Below are positions 16,558 through 28,024 of a DNA stretch of 54,328 nucleotides, in pieces (within the stretch, counting starts at the first letter, position 1; each line of letters begins with the position of its first letter). Made by a program: the position numbers and the translations under genes. The notes under the pieces were generated by a model. That model was not told the origin of the DNA, made no database searches, and was given only the letters and a program-made list of their open reading frames with translations. Source of the DNA: Candidatus Dormiibacterota bacterium (GTDB lineage: Bacteria > Chloroflexota > Dormibacteria > Aeolococcales > Bog-877); the NCBI GenBank assembly GCA_027306885.1, contig DAHUYV010000041.1, forward strand, positions 1-54,328, in the 5' to 3' direction.

Positions 16558-17662
16558 CGCTCAGGACGGCAGGGCCGGCGCCCGACGCCTGGGGGCGGTC
16601 GCCCTGGTGGCGGCCGTGGTGGGGGTGGCCTTCGGCGGGGGAGTGAGCTTCCTCGCCTACCGCCAGCTGGCCAGCCCGGGATCCGCCCCCTTGCCGATTC
16701 GGACGAGCGGCGGCGGGGGCGGCTCCCAGTCGGTATCCCTCAGCTCGGTCGTGGCCGCGGTGGCCCCCTCGGTGGTCGTGGTGGTGCGCCAGCAGAGGGG
16801 TGGGGGGGTCCCCACCGCCGCCGACGCCTCGGACGGTTTCGTGGCCAGCTCCCAGGGCCTCATCGTCACCAGCGAGGGTGCGGTGGCCGGCGCCGCGGGG
16901 GTCGAGGTGGTGCTCGCCAATGGAGACGTCCTCCCGGCGACCATCGCCAGCTCCGATCCCTACACCGGAGTGGTGCTGCTCCAGGTGAGCTCGCCGGCCC
17001 TCCCAGCGCCGCTGAGCTTCGGCTCGCCGCCGGCCCTTGGGTCGACAGCGATCGCCATCTCGCTCGCCCTCGGCGGGTCCGCCAGCGTCGACGTGGGGAC
17101 GGTGAGCGAGCTGGGACTGACCGCCGAGGTGGCCGATCCGGCCGCCCCCTCGGGATCGGCCCTGATCGATGGGATGATGCGCACCGACGTCCCGGCGCCC
17201 CAGGGCAGTTCCGGGGCGCCGCTGGTCAACGCCTCGGGCCAGGTTGTCGGCATCCTCAACGGGGAGCGGATGGCGCCCAGCGGCCAGGGGCCGGGCTACT
17301 TCGCGTTGGACGCCTCGGAGGCCGCCTACCTGGTCACCGCCATCACCACCAACGGCTCGGGCCCGCAGCCTCTCGGAATGGTCAGCCAATACCTCACCCC
17401 AGCCACGGCCGCGGCCCTGCAGCTCGCCTCGGGGGCGGAGATCCTGGTGGTCGACCCCGGTTCCGTGGCCGCCGCCGCCGGCCTGAAGGCCGGTGACGTG
17501 GTGGTCAGCGCGGACGGTAGCCCGGTTCTGGATGCTGGGGCTCCGAGCTTCCCCGCCCTGTCCGACCTGCTCACCTCCTTCGGTCCTGGGGCCAAGGTCA
17601 CGCTGGTTGTGCAGCGCGGTGGGGCGCGCCGGACTCTCACGCTGAGCGTGCCGGTGGCTTGA
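16547..17662 (+). CDS. Membrane-anchored HtrA-like protein with degenerate catalytic triad
   Basis: The 371-residue protein has one N-terminal membrane helix (about 15-38), a Gly-rich linker, a trypsin-like fold and a C-terminal PDZ domain (AAAAGLKAGDVVVSADGSPV). Compared with the intact homologue at 12895, the histidine position holds glycine 111 (GLIVTSEGAV), the aspartate position glycine 141 (DPYTGVVLLQV), and only the serine (222, QGSSGAPLVN) remains. It therefore probably binds peptides or regulates without cleaving. The second overlap partner is the GNAT gene. Start: the ATG at 16547, 8 codons after the ORF's first possible start. Confidence 0.8.
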   Translation: MAADAQDGRAGARRLGAVALVAAVVGVAFGGGVSFLAYRQLASPGSAPLPIRTSGGGGGSQSVSLSSVVAAVAPSVVVVVRQQRGGGVPTAADASDGFVASSQGLIVTSEGAVAGAAGVEVVLANGDVLPATIASSDPYTGVVLLQVSSPALPAPLSFGSPPALGSTAIAISLALGGSASVDVGTVSELGLTAEVADPAAPSGSALIDGMMRTDVPAPQGSSGAPLVNASGQVVGILNGERMAPSGQGPGYFALDASEAAYLVTAITTNGSGPQPLGMVSQYLTPATAAALQLASGAEILVVDPGSVAAAAGLKAGDVVVSADGSPVLDAGAPSFPALSDLLTSFGPGAKVTLVVQRGGARRTLTLSVPVA

Positions 17663-17708
17663 GGCGGTCCTGACGGCGCCGAGCGCCGGTCCCGGCAGGT
17701 GGAGTTGG

Positions 17709-17714
17709 TAACCT
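17709..17714 (+). promoter_or_regulatory. -10-like box TAACCT
   Basis: TAACCT precedes the GTG at 17734 by 19 bases, leaving room for the GGAGCGGG found at 17723-17730. Confidence 0.35.
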
Positions 17715-17733
17715 TGCCGATTGGAGCGGGCAC

Positions 17734-18366
17734 GTGCGAGGCCGCCGGCCCTGGGTACCCGCGCCCTCGGGAGAGAAGCTGTTGGAGATAGCCTGGCTCG
17801 GCGGCGACGCGCTTCTGCTCCGGGGTAGGGAGGCTCGCGTCCTCCTCGCCCCCAGCTCGGTGCCGGTTCCCTCCGGGGTCGACATAGTGGTCGGCGGCGG
17901 AGGCGACGGCAACCTGCTCCGGCCGGACGGCGGTCCTCAGGTGGTGGCCCGCCCCGGTGAGTACGAGTTGCGCGGCGTCACCGTGCACGGGGTCGCCCTT
18001 CCCACCGGCACCGCTTTCGTCGCCATCGTGGACGAGGTCCCGGTCTGCAACTTCGGGGCCCTGCCTACCGAGTTCCCCGAGGACACCCTTGAGTCCATCG
18101 GCGTCGTGGACGTCCTGGCGGTCTCCCTGGAGGGAGGCGCACCCGGGCGGGCGGTGAGCGCCGCGGCGCTGGTGGGTCGGCTGCAGCCCGCGGTGGTGGT
18201 CCCGATCGGGTTTGAGCCGGTCGAGGGCGGAGTGCCCGAGGCGCTTGCCGCGTTCATCAAGGAGATGGGCGTTGGGGAGGTTCACCCCCAGGCACGGCTC
18301 AGCCTATCGGGCTTCTCCGGAGGTTCCGAGGACACCCGGGTGGTGGTCCTGGAGCCTCGCCGCTGA
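17734..18366 (+). CDS. Metallo-beta-lactamase-fold protein lacking the metal motif
   Basis: The 210-residue protein follows the layout of UlaG-like MBL proteins: IAWLGGDALLLRG, a VDIVV strand, PGEYELRGVTVHGV, VCNFGAL, VDVLAVSLEGG and PAVVVPIGFEP. Where active members have HxHxDH after the VDIVV strand, this protein has GGGGDGN (residues 54-60), so it should not bind two zincs. It may be a ligand-binding or structural remnant. Start is uncertain: GTG 17734 or TTG 17779, the latter just before the first conserved strand. Confidence 0.6.
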   Translation: MRGRRPWVPAPSGEKLLEIAWLGGDALLLRGREARVLLAPSSVPVPSGVDIVVGGGGDGNLLRPDGGPQVVARPGEYELRGVTVHGVALPTGTAFVAIVDEVPVCNFGALPTEFPEDTLESIGVVDVLAVSLEGGAPGRAVSAAALVGRLQPAVVVPIGFEPVEGGVPEALAAFIKEMGVGEVHPQARLSLSGFSGGSEDTRVVVLEPRR

Positions 18367-21362
<2,996 letters not shown>

Positions 21363-21374
21363 GCTTGATCTGAG

Positions 21375-21584
21375 ATGAAGGCGAACATACACCCCGAATA
21401 CCATCACGACGCGGTGGTGACCTGCTCCTGCGGGAACACCTTCACCACCGGATCGACCATGACGACCCTGCACACCGAGGTCTGCAGCGTCTGCCATCCG
21501 TTCTTCACCGGGGAGCAGCGCATCGTGGACACCGGCGGCCAGGTCGAGCGCTTCCGGCGCCGCGCCCAGAGAGCCCAGCGCTAG
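21375..21584 (+). CDS. rpmE: Ribosomal protein L31, zinc-binding form
   Basis: The 69-residue protein has [17 protein letters not shown] (cysteines 17 and 19) and [24 protein letters not shown] (cysteines 37 and 40). All four zinc-binding cysteines are present, so this is the C+ form used when zinc is available. Binds the large ribosomal subunit near the central protuberance. Confidence 0.96.
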   Translation: MKANIHPEYHHDAVVTCSCGNTFTTGSTMTTLHTEVCSVCHPFFTGEQRIVDTGGQVERFRRRAQRAQR

Positions 21585-21620
21585 GAGGCGGCTGGCGCCG
21601 TCCGACGAAGGGATGATCCC

Positions 21621-22724
21621 TTGCTGACGCTGCCGCCGGCGCTTCAGGTGAGGCTGGAGCAGGCGCGTCAGCGCCGCCAGGAGTTGGAGGAACGGCTGCA
21701 GGATCCCGACCTCGATCCGCGGGAGCTGGAGCCGGTGGGCCGAGAGCTGGCCCAGCTGCGGCCGGTCCTGGAGCTGATGGGGCGCATCGAGTCGTCCGAC
21801 CGGGCCGCCGAGGAGGCCCAGGCGATGGCGGCCAGTGAGAGCGACTCGGAGCTGCGCGCATACCTGGAGGGCGAAGCCCGGCGGGAGCGCGCCGCGGCGG
21901 CCGGCGCACTCGCCGAGTTGCGCCTGCAGCTTCTGCCCCAGGACCCTGACGAGGAGCGCGACTCGGTGGTGGAGATCCGGGCCGGCACCGGGGGCGAGGA
22001 GGCGGCCCTCTTCGCCGCCGATCTCCTGCGCATGTACCTTCGGTACGCCGAGCGGGAGCGCTGGCGGGTCGAGATGATCGACAGCTCCCCCAGCGAGGCC
22101 GGGGGACTGAAGGAGGTGGTGCTGGAGGTCCACGGCCGGGGCGCCTACGGCCACCTGAAGTTCGAGAGCGGCGTGCACCGGGTGCAGAGGGTGCCTCAGA
22201 CCGAGTCCCAGGGGCGGGTGCACACCTCAGCCGCCAGCGTGGTGGTGCTGCCGGAGGCTGAGGACCTGGAGGTGGACCTCCGCGAGGAGGACATCAAGGT
22301 GGACGTCTTCCGCTCCACCGGGCCGGGTGGCCAGAGCGTCAACACCACCGACTCCGCGGTTCGGATCACCCACCTTCCGACCGGGCTGGTGGTGACCTGC
22401 CAGGACGAGAAGTCCCAGCACAAGAACCGGGCCAAGGCGATGAGGGTGCTGCGCTCCCGCCTCTACGACCGGATGCGGGCCGAGCAGGAGCGGGAGCTGC
22501 GCCAGACCCGACTCTCCATGGTGGGCCACGGCGACCGGAGCGAGAAGATCCGCACCTACAACTTCCGGGAGAACCGGGTCACCGACCACCGGATCGACCT
22601 CACCCTGTACCAGCTACCCCGGGTTCTGGGCGGTGAGCTGGAGCTGCTGGTGGACCCGCTGCGTCAGGAGGAGCAGGCCCGCAAGCTGGCCGGGGCCGAC
22701 GCCGACCCCAGTCCGCTCGTGTGA
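21621..22724 (+). CDS. prfA: Peptide chain release factor 1
   Basis: The 367-residue factor terminates at UAA and UAG. Visible are the stop-codon-reading tripeptide PQT in [14 protein letters not shown], the GGQ loop in [15 protein letters not shown] (needed for peptidyl-tRNA hydrolysis), and [13 protein letters not shown]. The PxT tripeptide marks it as RF1 rather than RF2. Start is TTG at 21621. The prmC gene that often follows prfA, and modifies the GGQ glutamine, is absent here. Confidence 0.96.
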   Translation: MLTLPPALQVRLEQARQRRQELEERLQDPDLDPRELEPVGRELAQLRPVLELMGRIESSDRAAEEAQAMAASESDSELRAYLEGEARRERAAAAGALAELRLQLLPQDPDEERDSVVEIRAGTGGEEAALFAADLLRMYLRYAERERWRVEMIDSSPSEAGGLKEVVLEVHGRGAYGHLKFESGVHRVQRVPQTESQGRVHTSAASVVVLPEAEDLEVDLREEDIKVDVFRSTGPGGQSVNTTDSAVRITHLPTGLVVTCQDEKSQHKNRAKAMRVLRSRLYDRMRAEQERELRQTRLSMVGHGDRSEKIRTYNFRENRVTDHRIDLTLYQLPRVLGGELELLVDPLRQEEQARKLAGADADPSPLV

Positions 22725-22949
22725 CGAGTTCGTCAGGTCCGGTCGCACAGCGGTTAGCCGGAGTCCCTGGCGCGTTCTTTCTCATGTGAGCAGTGGTATG
22801 CGGATGCCCATCTCCTTCCGGCGCTGGGCGCAGCTGACCATCTGCCACGGCGGCTGCGGCGGGAGTTGAGTGGGCGCCGGGGGCCGATGCCACTCCGACG
22901 GCCGCACCGGGCCGCGGCAGTCTTCAGCAGATCATAGGAGGGAGTTCAG

Positions 22950-24194
22950 ATGAGAGCAGTCGGAAGGACGTGGCGGACGTTGGCGTTCACCGGGGCTGGG
23001 GTGCTGGCGCTGGCCCTCTCGGTTCCCATGGGGGTACTCGCCGCCGGGGGCCAGGCCGCGACGCCCAGCTCCCAGAGCTCCGGAAATTCCAACCAGGAAG
23101 ACGTCTGGGTGGACAACGTCGGCCAGCCGGCCGGCCCTGGGCACGAGATGGACCCCCATCTGGCCTGCGAGAACATCAACCTTTGGGGGGTGAACCTGGC
23201 CGACGCGACGGGGATATACACCGTCGACGGCTGGGCGCCTTCGGGCAGCGGAAGCGGCGACTACGGCCAGCCCGGCTACAAGCAGGACCAGGCTTGGCCC
23301 GGTACCAAGGCCAACCCGAGCACCGCGACCTGGGCCTACTCCCTGGCCTCCGGCGGTGATCAGGTGCTCAGCGTGATCAACGTGAAGACCCTGATCGCGG
23401 ACGCGATCGCCAACGGCGACCTGCCGGTCAACGGCCAGGGTTTCCACTTCAAGCTCCAGTTCGTCCAGGATCCTCAGAAGCACAAGACCTTCTGGGTGGA
23501 CTGCCCTGGTCCGAGCCCGAGCCCGAGCACCAGCCCTTCGGCTAGCCCTAGCAGCAGCCCGAGCTCGAGCCCCAGTTCTAGCCCGAGCTCTAGCCCCAGC
23601 TCTAGCCCCAGTTCTAGCCCGAGCACCAGTCCGAGCTCTAGCCCCAGTTCTAGCCCGAGCACCAGCCCGAGCCCGAGCACGAGCCCCACTTCCGAGGGCC
23701 CCTCGGTCACCGTGGTCAAGACCAACGACGCGGATGGCAGCGGGACCTACTCCCAATCGGAACAGGCGACTTCGGCGGGACAGTCGGTGAGCTTCCACGC
23801 ACTCATCTCCAATGACAGCCAGTCGGCGGAGTCCATCTCCACCATCACCGACACCTACTCGGGCACCACTGTGAGTGAGTGCTCGAGCCTCATCGGAACG
23901 ATGCTGGCTCCGGGGGCCAGCGTGCTCTGCGCCTTCACGATCGCCGGGTACTCGCCGGCGGTCGGCGCCTCCCTGACCGACACCGTGAAGGTCACGGTGA
24001 CCCATGACGGCGTCAGCGCTGCGGACGAGGCAACGTCCACGGTCACGACCCCGGCGGGCGGTGTCCTCGGCGCCTCCACCACCACACCCGGCACCGGCGC
24101 GGCGCTGGAGGTGGGTATCACCATCGCTCTTATGATCCTGGGCCTCACCCTTCTTGGGCTGGGCCGATGGGTCCGGCGTCAACCGATCGGCTGA
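22950..24194 (+). CDS. Secreted surface protein with Ser-Pro repeat linker and C-terminal anchor
   Basis: The 414-residue protein has a signal peptide (residues 1-32, cleavage near VLAAGG), a ~150-residue globular part rich in Trp, Asp and Gly, a low-complexity Ser/Pro/Thr linker (about 187-250), a second beta-rich domain (SVTVVKTNDADGSGTYS onward, like bacterial adhesin repeats), and a C-terminal membrane helix followed by RRQ. Before the helix is TTPGTGAALEV, only loosely like a sortase motif. The linker probably spans the cell wall. A strong AGGAGGGAG precedes the ATG, and a long hairpin follows the gene. Confidence 0.75.
   Translation: MRAVGRTWRTLAFTGAGVLALALSVPMGVLAAGGQAATPSSQSSGNSNQEDVWVDNVGQPAGPGHEMDPHLACENINLWGVNLADATGIYTVDGWAPSGSGSGDYGQPGYKQDQAWPGTKANPSTATWAYSLASGGDQVLSVINVKTLIADAIANGDLPVNGQGFHFKLQFVQDPQKHKTFWVDCPGPSPSPSTSPSASPSSSPSSSPSSSPSSSPSSSPSSSPSTSPSSSPSSSPSTSPSPSTSPTSEGPSVTVVKTNDADGSGTYSQSEQATSAGQSVSFHALISNDSQSAESISTITDTYSGTTVSECSSLIGTMLAPGASVLCAFTIAGYSPAVGASLTDTVKVTVTHDGVSAADEATSTVTTPAGGVLGASTTTPGTGAALEVGITIALMILGLTLLGLGRWVRRQPIG
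23509..23690 (+). repeat. Imperfect hexanucleotide-type tandem repeat (Ser-Pro linker)
   Basis: About 180 bases of alternating AGCCCG, AGCTCT and AGCACC-like units encode SPSS and STSP repeats. The repeats can gain or lose units in frame, so linker length may vary between strains. Confidence 0.85.
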
Positions 24195-24203
24195 AGACGC
24201 CTG

Positions 24204-24234
24204 GAGGCGGCGGTGCCCTGGGCACCGCCGCCTC
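24204..24234 (+). terminator. 14-bp perfect hairpin without T-run
   Basis: A 14-base stem (GAGGCGGCGGTGCC against its complement) closes over the 3-base loop CTG, starting 10 bases after the surface-protein stop. The following bases are ACCGGCTAGC, not T-rich. It is the most stable hairpin I found in the window. Confidence 0.7.
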
Positions 24235-24479
24235 ACCGGCTAGCGCCGCGACTCAACCGGCGGGGAGTCGGGCCGGGGGTCCGAGGTCCGCTGGCCGGTC
24301 CGGCGCGGCGTTTACCAGGTGGGTCCGGCGAAGGGCCGACGCCTTCGGGACGGCCCGCGAGCCGGGGAGGTGCGGCTGGGCCGCCTCTCCGGCTCTAGGC
24401 AGGAGACCTCGGGGCGCGGGCCCGGCGCCGGCCCAAGCCGCGGGGCCCGAGTCTCCAACCCGCCGCGCCGGCACGCTCC

Positions 24480-25463
24480 TCAGGCGCCACCGTCAGCCGA
24501 CGGGGTGACTGCGGGGGTGCCCCGCCGGCGGCGGCCACCCCGATGCCGACGGCGCCGCGTCGGGCCGCCCGGCTCAACCGGCGCCGCGTCGCTCCCCTCA
24601 CGAGCGTGGACTCGGGTCCGCTCCAGAGGGCGGGGCTCCGGGGGCATGCCCACGGCCAGCACGTCGCCGAGGGTGCTCCAGCCACGCTCCCGGATGCCGA
24701 TCTGCACCAGCTCCACCAGGCACTCGGCGGTCGCCTCGGCGTCGGCGAGCGCGAAGTGAGGCTGCCGGTGGGTCACCCCCAGACGGTCGCAGAGCTTCTC
24801 CAGGCCTATGGTGTCGCGCAGCCCGAAGAGGGAACCGGCGATCCGTGAGGTGTCCAGGTGGTACTTGGGCGGCGGCCGGTCCAGCGCCTTGGCCACCAGG
24901 CGGGTGTCGAAGGCGTCGGCGCTGTGCTCGACCGGGATCGCCCCGCGGGCGAAGTGGTGGAAGGTGAGGGCCACCCGGTGGAGGGGCGGCGCGCCCGTGA
25001 GCATCGAGCGAGAGATCCCGTGGACCCGGCGGGCGTACGGATTTATGTGGTCGGTCGTGTGCACCAGGCTCTCCAGGAACTGCCGGGGGGCCTGGCCGTC
25101 AGCGACCGCGCCGAGCTGGAAGCGCACCGCGCCGAGCTCCACCATCCGATGGGGGAAATGCCCGGTCGTCTCGCAGTCGAGCGCCACGAACTGCGCCTCG
25201 GCGAGGGCGAGGTCGGGGGTGATCTGGTGGGGCGTGGCCCCGAGGTCTCCGTCCCGGGGGTCCAGAAGTGGCAGGCGATTGTGGAACGGTTCGAGCTCGG
25301 GCGAGGGCGGCCCCAGCCGGGGCGCCAGCCGGTCTCCGGGTGCTCCCGGGCCCCGCTCCCGCCCCCAGCGAACCCGCTCGGGGCGGGAGCCGTGCTCGGG
25401 TGTCGGTTCGCTTCCCTCGGCCGCGGGGGAACCTCCGGGCGTCACGGTTTGCACGACCTCCAT
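24480..25463 (-). CDS. DnaQ-like 3'-5' exonuclease (DEDDh)
   Basis: The 327-residue protein carries FVALDCETTG (Exo I), a VEHSADAFDTRLV segment (Exo II) and HFALADAEATAECLVEL (Exo III, with the DEDDh histidine). An N-terminal ~90-residue Pro/Arg-rich region precedes the nuclease, and the C-terminus is a very basic run of Arg and His. It resembles the epsilon-like proofreading or PolC-type exonucleases but has no polymerase. ATG 25463 is the conventional start; GTG 25454 fits the leaderless rule better. A much longer in-frame opening to 26198 is antisense to the SIS gene and rejected. Confidence 0.85.
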   Translation of the reverse strand: MEVVQTVTPGGSPAAEGSEPTPEHGSRPERVRWGRERGPGAPGDRLAPRLGPPSPELEPFHNRLPLLDPRDGDLGATPHQITPDLALAEAQFVALDCETTGHFPHRMVELGAVRFQLGAVADGQAPRQFLESLVHTTDHINPYARRVHGISRSMLTGAPPLHRVALTFHHFARGAIPVEHSADAFDTRLVAKALDRPPPKYHLDTSRIAGSLFGLRDTIGLEKLCDRLGVTHRQPHFALADAEATAECLVELVQIGIRERGWSTLGDVLAVGMPPEPRPLERTRVHAREGSDAAPVEPGGPTRRRRHRGGRRRRGTPAVTPSADGGA

Positions 25464-25467
25464 CCTA
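25462..25467 (-). promoter_or_regulatory. -10 box TAGGAT, leaderless start for the exonuclease
   Basis: On the minus strand TAGGAT overlaps the ATG at 25463 but ends 7 bases before GTG 25454, which would then be the true start. Confidence 0.4.
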
Positions 25468-25518
25468 TCCCGATGGGCCGAAGCGGAGTTGGCGGCATCC
25501 CGAGGCGCCCGCCGGCGG

Positions 25519-25524
25519 TACCCT
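25519..25524 (+). promoter_or_regulatory. -10-like box TACCCT
   Basis: TACCCT lies 12 bases before the start of a tiny open reading frame at 25537 that overlaps the SIS gene start. Confidence 0.35.
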
Positions 25525-25536
25525 TGGCAGGCTCCG

Positions 25537-25563
25537 ATGGCTGTCAGGTTCCTCGCCCCATGA
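25537..25563 (+). other. Possible 8-codon leader peptide ORF
   Basis: ATG to TGA encodes MAVRFLAP; its TGA overlaps the SIS gene ATG (ATGA). It could couple translation of the downstream gene, or be chance. Confidence 0.25.
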
Positions 25564-26708
25564 CCGCGGCGGCCGACAGTCTGCCCGCCGGCTTCCCGGA
25601 GTGGCGCCAGGGGCCGCCATGGGTCATGGCCGAGATGATCGCCGCGCAGCCCGGCGTGGCCCGGAGGATCCTCCAGGACCGGTCCGGTCAGGCCCGCCTC
25701 GCGGACCTGGTGCGGGCCGCCGTGGCCGCTGGTGAACGGATCGCCCTCGTGGGCTGCGGCACCAGCGAGCACGCCGCGATGGCGATTGCCCTTGAGCTGG
25801 GTTGGGCGCTCCCCGGGGCATCCCGTCTGCTGGTCCCTCGGCAGGCGCTGGAGGCGGCTTTGGACCCCTGGAAGGGTCTGTGCCTTGCGGTCTCCCACGA
25901 AGGGGAGACCGCGGCCGCCGTGGCCGCGCTCCGCTCGGCGGCAGAGCTCGGCGCAGCGACCGCCCTGATCACCGCGGGCCCCACCAGCACCGCCGGGCGC
26001 GCCGCGGGTCACCTGTGCGTCACCCCGCTCGTGGACCGCTCCTGGTGCCACACCGTGGGGTACCTCTCGCCCCTTCTGGTCGGCGCCGGCCTCGCCTCCC
26101 AGCTGGGAGGGCCGAGGGCCGAGGCGAACACGGTTGGCGATTTCCTCGAGCGCTGCCTGGAGCGCATGGGGGCCCAAGCGGAGGCGGCGGCCGTCCAACT
26201 GAGCTCATCCCGCGACGTCACCTGCGTCGGCGGGGGTGGGGACTACGTCGGCGCCCGTGAGCTGGCGCTGAAGCTGGCTGAGGGATCGAGGGTCGCGGGC
26301 CTGAGCCATCAGCTGGAGACCGTCCTTCACGGCCACCTGGCGGCCCTCGACGGGCGGTCGGCGCTCGTCTTGGTCCTGGCCGACCCCAAGGATGGGCCCC
26401 GGCGTCTGGGGCGCGCCGGACAGGTGTTGGCCGCCGCCGAGAGAGTTGGGGCGGCCACGGCCGTCATCTCCGGCCCCTGGGTCCCCTCCAGCCTTCCCAC
26501 TCCGGCGGTCCGCACCGTCCGGATCGACATCCCGGCCAGCCCTGGCCTCGGCGAACCCCTGGTGGCTCTGCTGGGATCGGCCGTGGCGCTTCAGCTGCTG
26601 GCGGTGAGCTCGGCGACGGCCAGGGGCACCTGCCCGGACCTGATCCGCCGTGAGGAGGCGGCGTATCGCGAGGCCGCCGCCCTGACGGAGGGCGAGTTCC
26701 CGCTCTGA
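25560..26708 (+). CDS. Double-SIS-domain sugar-phosphate protein (GlmS-like C-terminal half)
   Basis: The 382-residue protein has two SIS domains. In the first, VGCGTSEHAAM and LAVSHEGETAAAVAAL resemble the glucosamine-6-phosphate synthase isomerase half; in the second, CVGGGGDYVGARELALKLAEGS matches the GlmS 'GRG-x4-A-x-E-x-ALKLKE' pattern. No N-terminal glutaminase is present, so it is more like AgaS, FrlB or GlmS-isomerase-only proteins acting on amino-sugar phosphates. The substrate is unknown. Confidence 0.82.
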   Translation: MTAAADSLPAGFPEWRQGPPWVMAEMIAAQPGVARRILQDRSGQARLADLVRAAVAAGERIALVGCGTSEHAAMAIALELGWALPGASRLLVPRQALEAALDPWKGLCLAVSHEGETAAAVAALRSAAELGAATALITAGPTSTAGRAAGHLCVTPLVDRSWCHTVGYLSPLLVGAGLASQLGGPRAEANTVGDFLERCLERMGAQAEAAAVQLSSSRDVTCVGGGGDYVGARELALKLAEGSRVAGLSHQLETVLHGHLAALDGRSALVLVLADPKDGPRRLGRAGQVLAAAERVGAATAVISGPWVPSSLPTPAVRTVRIDIPASPGLGEPLVALLGSAVALQLLAVSSATARGTCPDLIRREEAAYREAAALTEGEFPL

Positions 26709-26745
26709 GCCGGCGCCAAACAGCGGGGCGGCCGACGGCTACCGA

Positions 26746-26751
26746 TATACT
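26746..26751 (+). promoter_or_regulatory. -10 box TATACT, start of the heme operon
   Basis: TATACT is the best -10 match in the region and ends 10 bases before the hemA GTG at 26762. With the short distance the mRNA would begin at or a few bases before the start codon. Confidence 0.6.
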
Positions 26752-26761
26752 CGATCTCAGG

Positions 26762-28024
26762 GTGCCATTCGTCGCCACCGGGATCAGCCACCGTTTGGCG
26801 CCCCTGCCGGTACGGGAGCGGCTCCACCTGGACGAGCGCCAGGTGGTGGAGTCGCTCCAGGCCCTGGTGGGCCACTCGGGACTGGTGGGGGCGGCCTGTC
26901 TCAGCACCTGCAACCGCACTGAGTTCTATCTCCAGACTCGCAACCAGCGGGAGGCCGAGCGCGCCACCCAGCGGTTCTTCCACTACCTCGAGGGGCGGGC
27001 CGAACTGCCGGACCTGGTCCTGAGCCGTACCGGCGTGGAGGCTCTGCGCCACCTGTTTCGGGTGGCCAGCGGGCTGGAGAGCGCGATTCTCGGCGAGGCC
27101 CAGGTGCTGGCTCAGTTCAAGAGGGCCCACAGGCTGGCTCGGGAGGCCGGGACGCTCAGCGGTGAGCTTGACCTGGTCATGCGCCGGGCCATCGAGACCG
27201 CCAAGACCGTGCGCAGCACCACCGGGATCTCCCGCCAGGCGGTGGGGTACGGCCAGGTCGCGGTGGAGGCGGCGCGGCGCCGCCTGGGCCCGCTTCGGGG
27301 CACCGGGGTGCTGATAGTGGGCGGGGGCAGCGTGGGCGGGGCCGCGGCGCGACTTCTGCAGCGGGCCGGCTGCGACCCCATGCTGGTCGCCCGGAGGGGC
27401 CCGCGGGCCGCCGCCCTGGCGGAGTCCGTCGGCGGCCGGCTGGTGGACCTGGAGACCCTCGATGAGCAGAGCGGCAAGGTGGCGCTGGTGGTGTGCAGCA
27501 CCAGCAGCGAGCAGCGGGTGCTCACCGTCGAGGACGTGCGGTCGCTGCGCGGGAGCCAGGAGCGGCTGCTGGTCCTCGATCTCGCCGTGCCTCGGGACGT
27601 GGAGCCGGAGGCGGCAGAGCTGGACGGGGTCCAGCTCCTCGACCTCGACCAGCTGGCCGACGTGGTGGAGGCGAACCTCGGCTCCCGCGAGCTCCACCGC
27701 CCTAAGGCGGACTCGGTGGTGGAGGAGGCGGTCGCGGCCCTCAGCTCCGAGCTGGCGGCCCGCGAGGCGGGGCCGACCATCGCCCGCCTGGTGGACCAGG
27801 CTGAGGTGGTGCGCCGGGGGGAGCTGCGGCGCGCCATGTCGCGGATGCCGGAGTTGGGGGAGGCGGAGCGGCTCCAGCTCGAGCGGCTGACCCAGGCGAT
27901 CGCCGCCAAGTTGATCCACAAGCCGATCACCTTCCTCCGCGAGCACGCCGACGATCCCCAGCGGCGCCGGATCGTGGAGGAGGCGTTCGATCTGGGCGCT
28001 CCCCAGGGCCGGGGAGACTCTTGA
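26762..28024 (+). CDS. hemA: Glutamyl-tRNA reductase
   Basis: The 420-residue enzyme reduces glutamyl-tRNA to glutamate-1-semialdehyde, the first committed step of C5-pathway heme synthesis. It shows FVATGISHRLAPLPVRER, the catalytic cysteine at residue 50 in LSTCNRTEFY, SAILGEAQVLAQFK, and the NADPH-binding VGGGSVGGAAARLL. The last ~110 residues form the dimerisation helix. First gene of hemACDB-cyclophilin-hemL; its stop overlaps hemC's TTG start (TTGA). Confidence 0.96.
   Translation: MPFVATGISHRLAPLPVRERLHLDERQVVESLQALVGHSGLVGAACLSTCNRTEFYLQTRNQREAERATQRFFHYLEGRAELPDLVLSRTGVEALRHLFRVASGLESAILGEAQVLAQFKRAHRLAREAGTLSGELDLVMRRAIETAKTVRSTTGISRQAVGYGQVAVEAARRRLGPLRGTGVLIVGGGSVGGAAARLLQRAGCDPMLVARRGPRAAALAESVGGRLVDLETLDEQSGKVALVVCSTSSEQRVLTVEDVRSLRGSQERLLVLDLAVPRDVEPEAAELDGVQLLDLDQLADVVEANLGSRELHRPKADSVVEEAVAALSSELAAREAGPTIARLVDQAEVVRRGELRRAMSRMPELGEAERLQLERLTQAIAAKLIHKPITFLREHADDPQRRRIVEEAFDLGAPQGRGDS

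Noticed and set aside
23509-23690. Possible CRISPR array
   Set aside because: Units are tandem without unique spacers and lie inside an open coding frame.
24480-26198. Longer exonuclease reading frame of 572 codons
   Set aside because: The extra N-terminal half is antisense to the SIS gene and has no exonuclease homology; start placed at 25463 or 25454.
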